Source: Acidobacteriaceae bacterium
Lineage (GTDB): Bacteria; Acidobacteriota; Terriglobia; Terriglobales; Acidobacteriaceae
Length of the DNA stretch: 6,064 bases
Assembly: GCA_003162495.1 (NCBI GenBank)
Contig: PMOF01000128.1
Coordinates: forward strand, 1-6,064
Direction: 5' to 3'
Below, in pieces: positions 5,895-6,064 of the stretch. The position numbers and the translations under genes are program-made. The notes beneath the pieces are model-generated. The model saw only the letters and a list, made by a program, of their open reading frames with translations, did not search any database and was not told the origin of the DNA. Within the stretch, counting starts at the first letter, position 1. Every line of letters begins with the position of its first letter.

Positions 5895-6064
5895 GTGAGC
5901 GATTCTCCTTTCACCGTTCTCCTCAATCAGCCGCCGCTGGAGCATGAGCGCTTTGCCGCGCATCGCGAGCTCGAAGCCCTGCTCAAATCGACTGTCCGCG
6001 GAGAGGTCCACTTTGACCTCGGCTCCCGCGCTCTCTACGCCGCAGACGCTTCGAACTACCGCCA
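5895..6064 (+). CDS. FAD-binding oxidoreductase, N-terminal fragment (runs off the right edge)
   Basis: The frame opens at GTG 5895 and remains open for 56 codons to the end of the window. The end of the fragment, EVHFDLGSRALYAADASNYR, is typical of the region just before the FAD-binding PCMH domain in large FAD/FMN-containing dehydrogenases related to GlcD and YdiJ. These are cytoplasmic or membrane-associated flavoenzymes that oxidise 2-hydroxyacids, often with a C-terminal iron-sulfur domain. The FAD-binding motifs themselves lie beyond the window, so substrate and full architecture cannot be judged. The preceding residues (ERFAAHRELEALLKSTVRG) form the usual leading helix. The GTG is chosen because it gives a normal N-terminal length and sits five bases after a -10-like hexamer. 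Confidence 0.75.
   Translation, partial: MSDSPFTVLLNQPPLEHERFAAHRELEALLKSTVRGEVHFDLGSRALYAADASNYR

Overview
The window looks like chromosomal DNA of a GC-rich Acidobacteriota member (Terriglobia-like). This rests on high GC with strong G/C third-position bias, an Ig-like plus beta-propeller surface lipoprotein of a kind common in that phylum, and the ribH-nusB pair beside small lipoproteins of unknown function. The phylum is an inference from gene style, not from a marker gene. All convincing genes are on the + strand. No tRNA, rRNA, CRISPR, transposase or phage gene is visible.

Layout. Positions 1-506 hold no convincing gene. They contain a strong intrinsic terminator (306-340, + strand) and then a leader with several short hairpins. 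Positions 507-2963 encode an 818-residue predicted lipoprotein with Ig-like modules followed by beta-propeller-type repeats. A 117-base gap carries two U-less hairpins and a good promoter (TTGACC-N16-TAGAAT).

The promoter drives a probable two-gene operon. The first gene (3081-3989) is a 302-residue protein whose C-terminal half is a complete lumazine synthase (RibH) and whose N-terminal ~135 residues resemble a VOC/glyoxalase-fold domain. The second (3986-4420) is nusB, joined by a TTGA stop/start overlap. RibH makes the riboflavin precursor lumazine. NusB acts with NusE (S10) in antitermination of rRNA transcription. Their pairing is widespread in bacteria.

Downstream are a small lipoprotein with an Ala/Gln-rich helical spacer (4543-5103), a secreted protein of unknown function with more A/T-ending codons (5240-5728), and the first 56 codons of an FAD-binding oxidoreductase that runs off the right edge (5895 onward).

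The two most interesting points are the fusion of an extra N-terminal domain to lumazine synthase, and a repeated start architecture. Three genes (3081, 4543, 5895) have a -10-like hexamer ending 5-6 bases before the start codon and no Shine-Dalgarno sequence, which suggests leaderless mRNAs. I did not find a clearly new multi-gene system.
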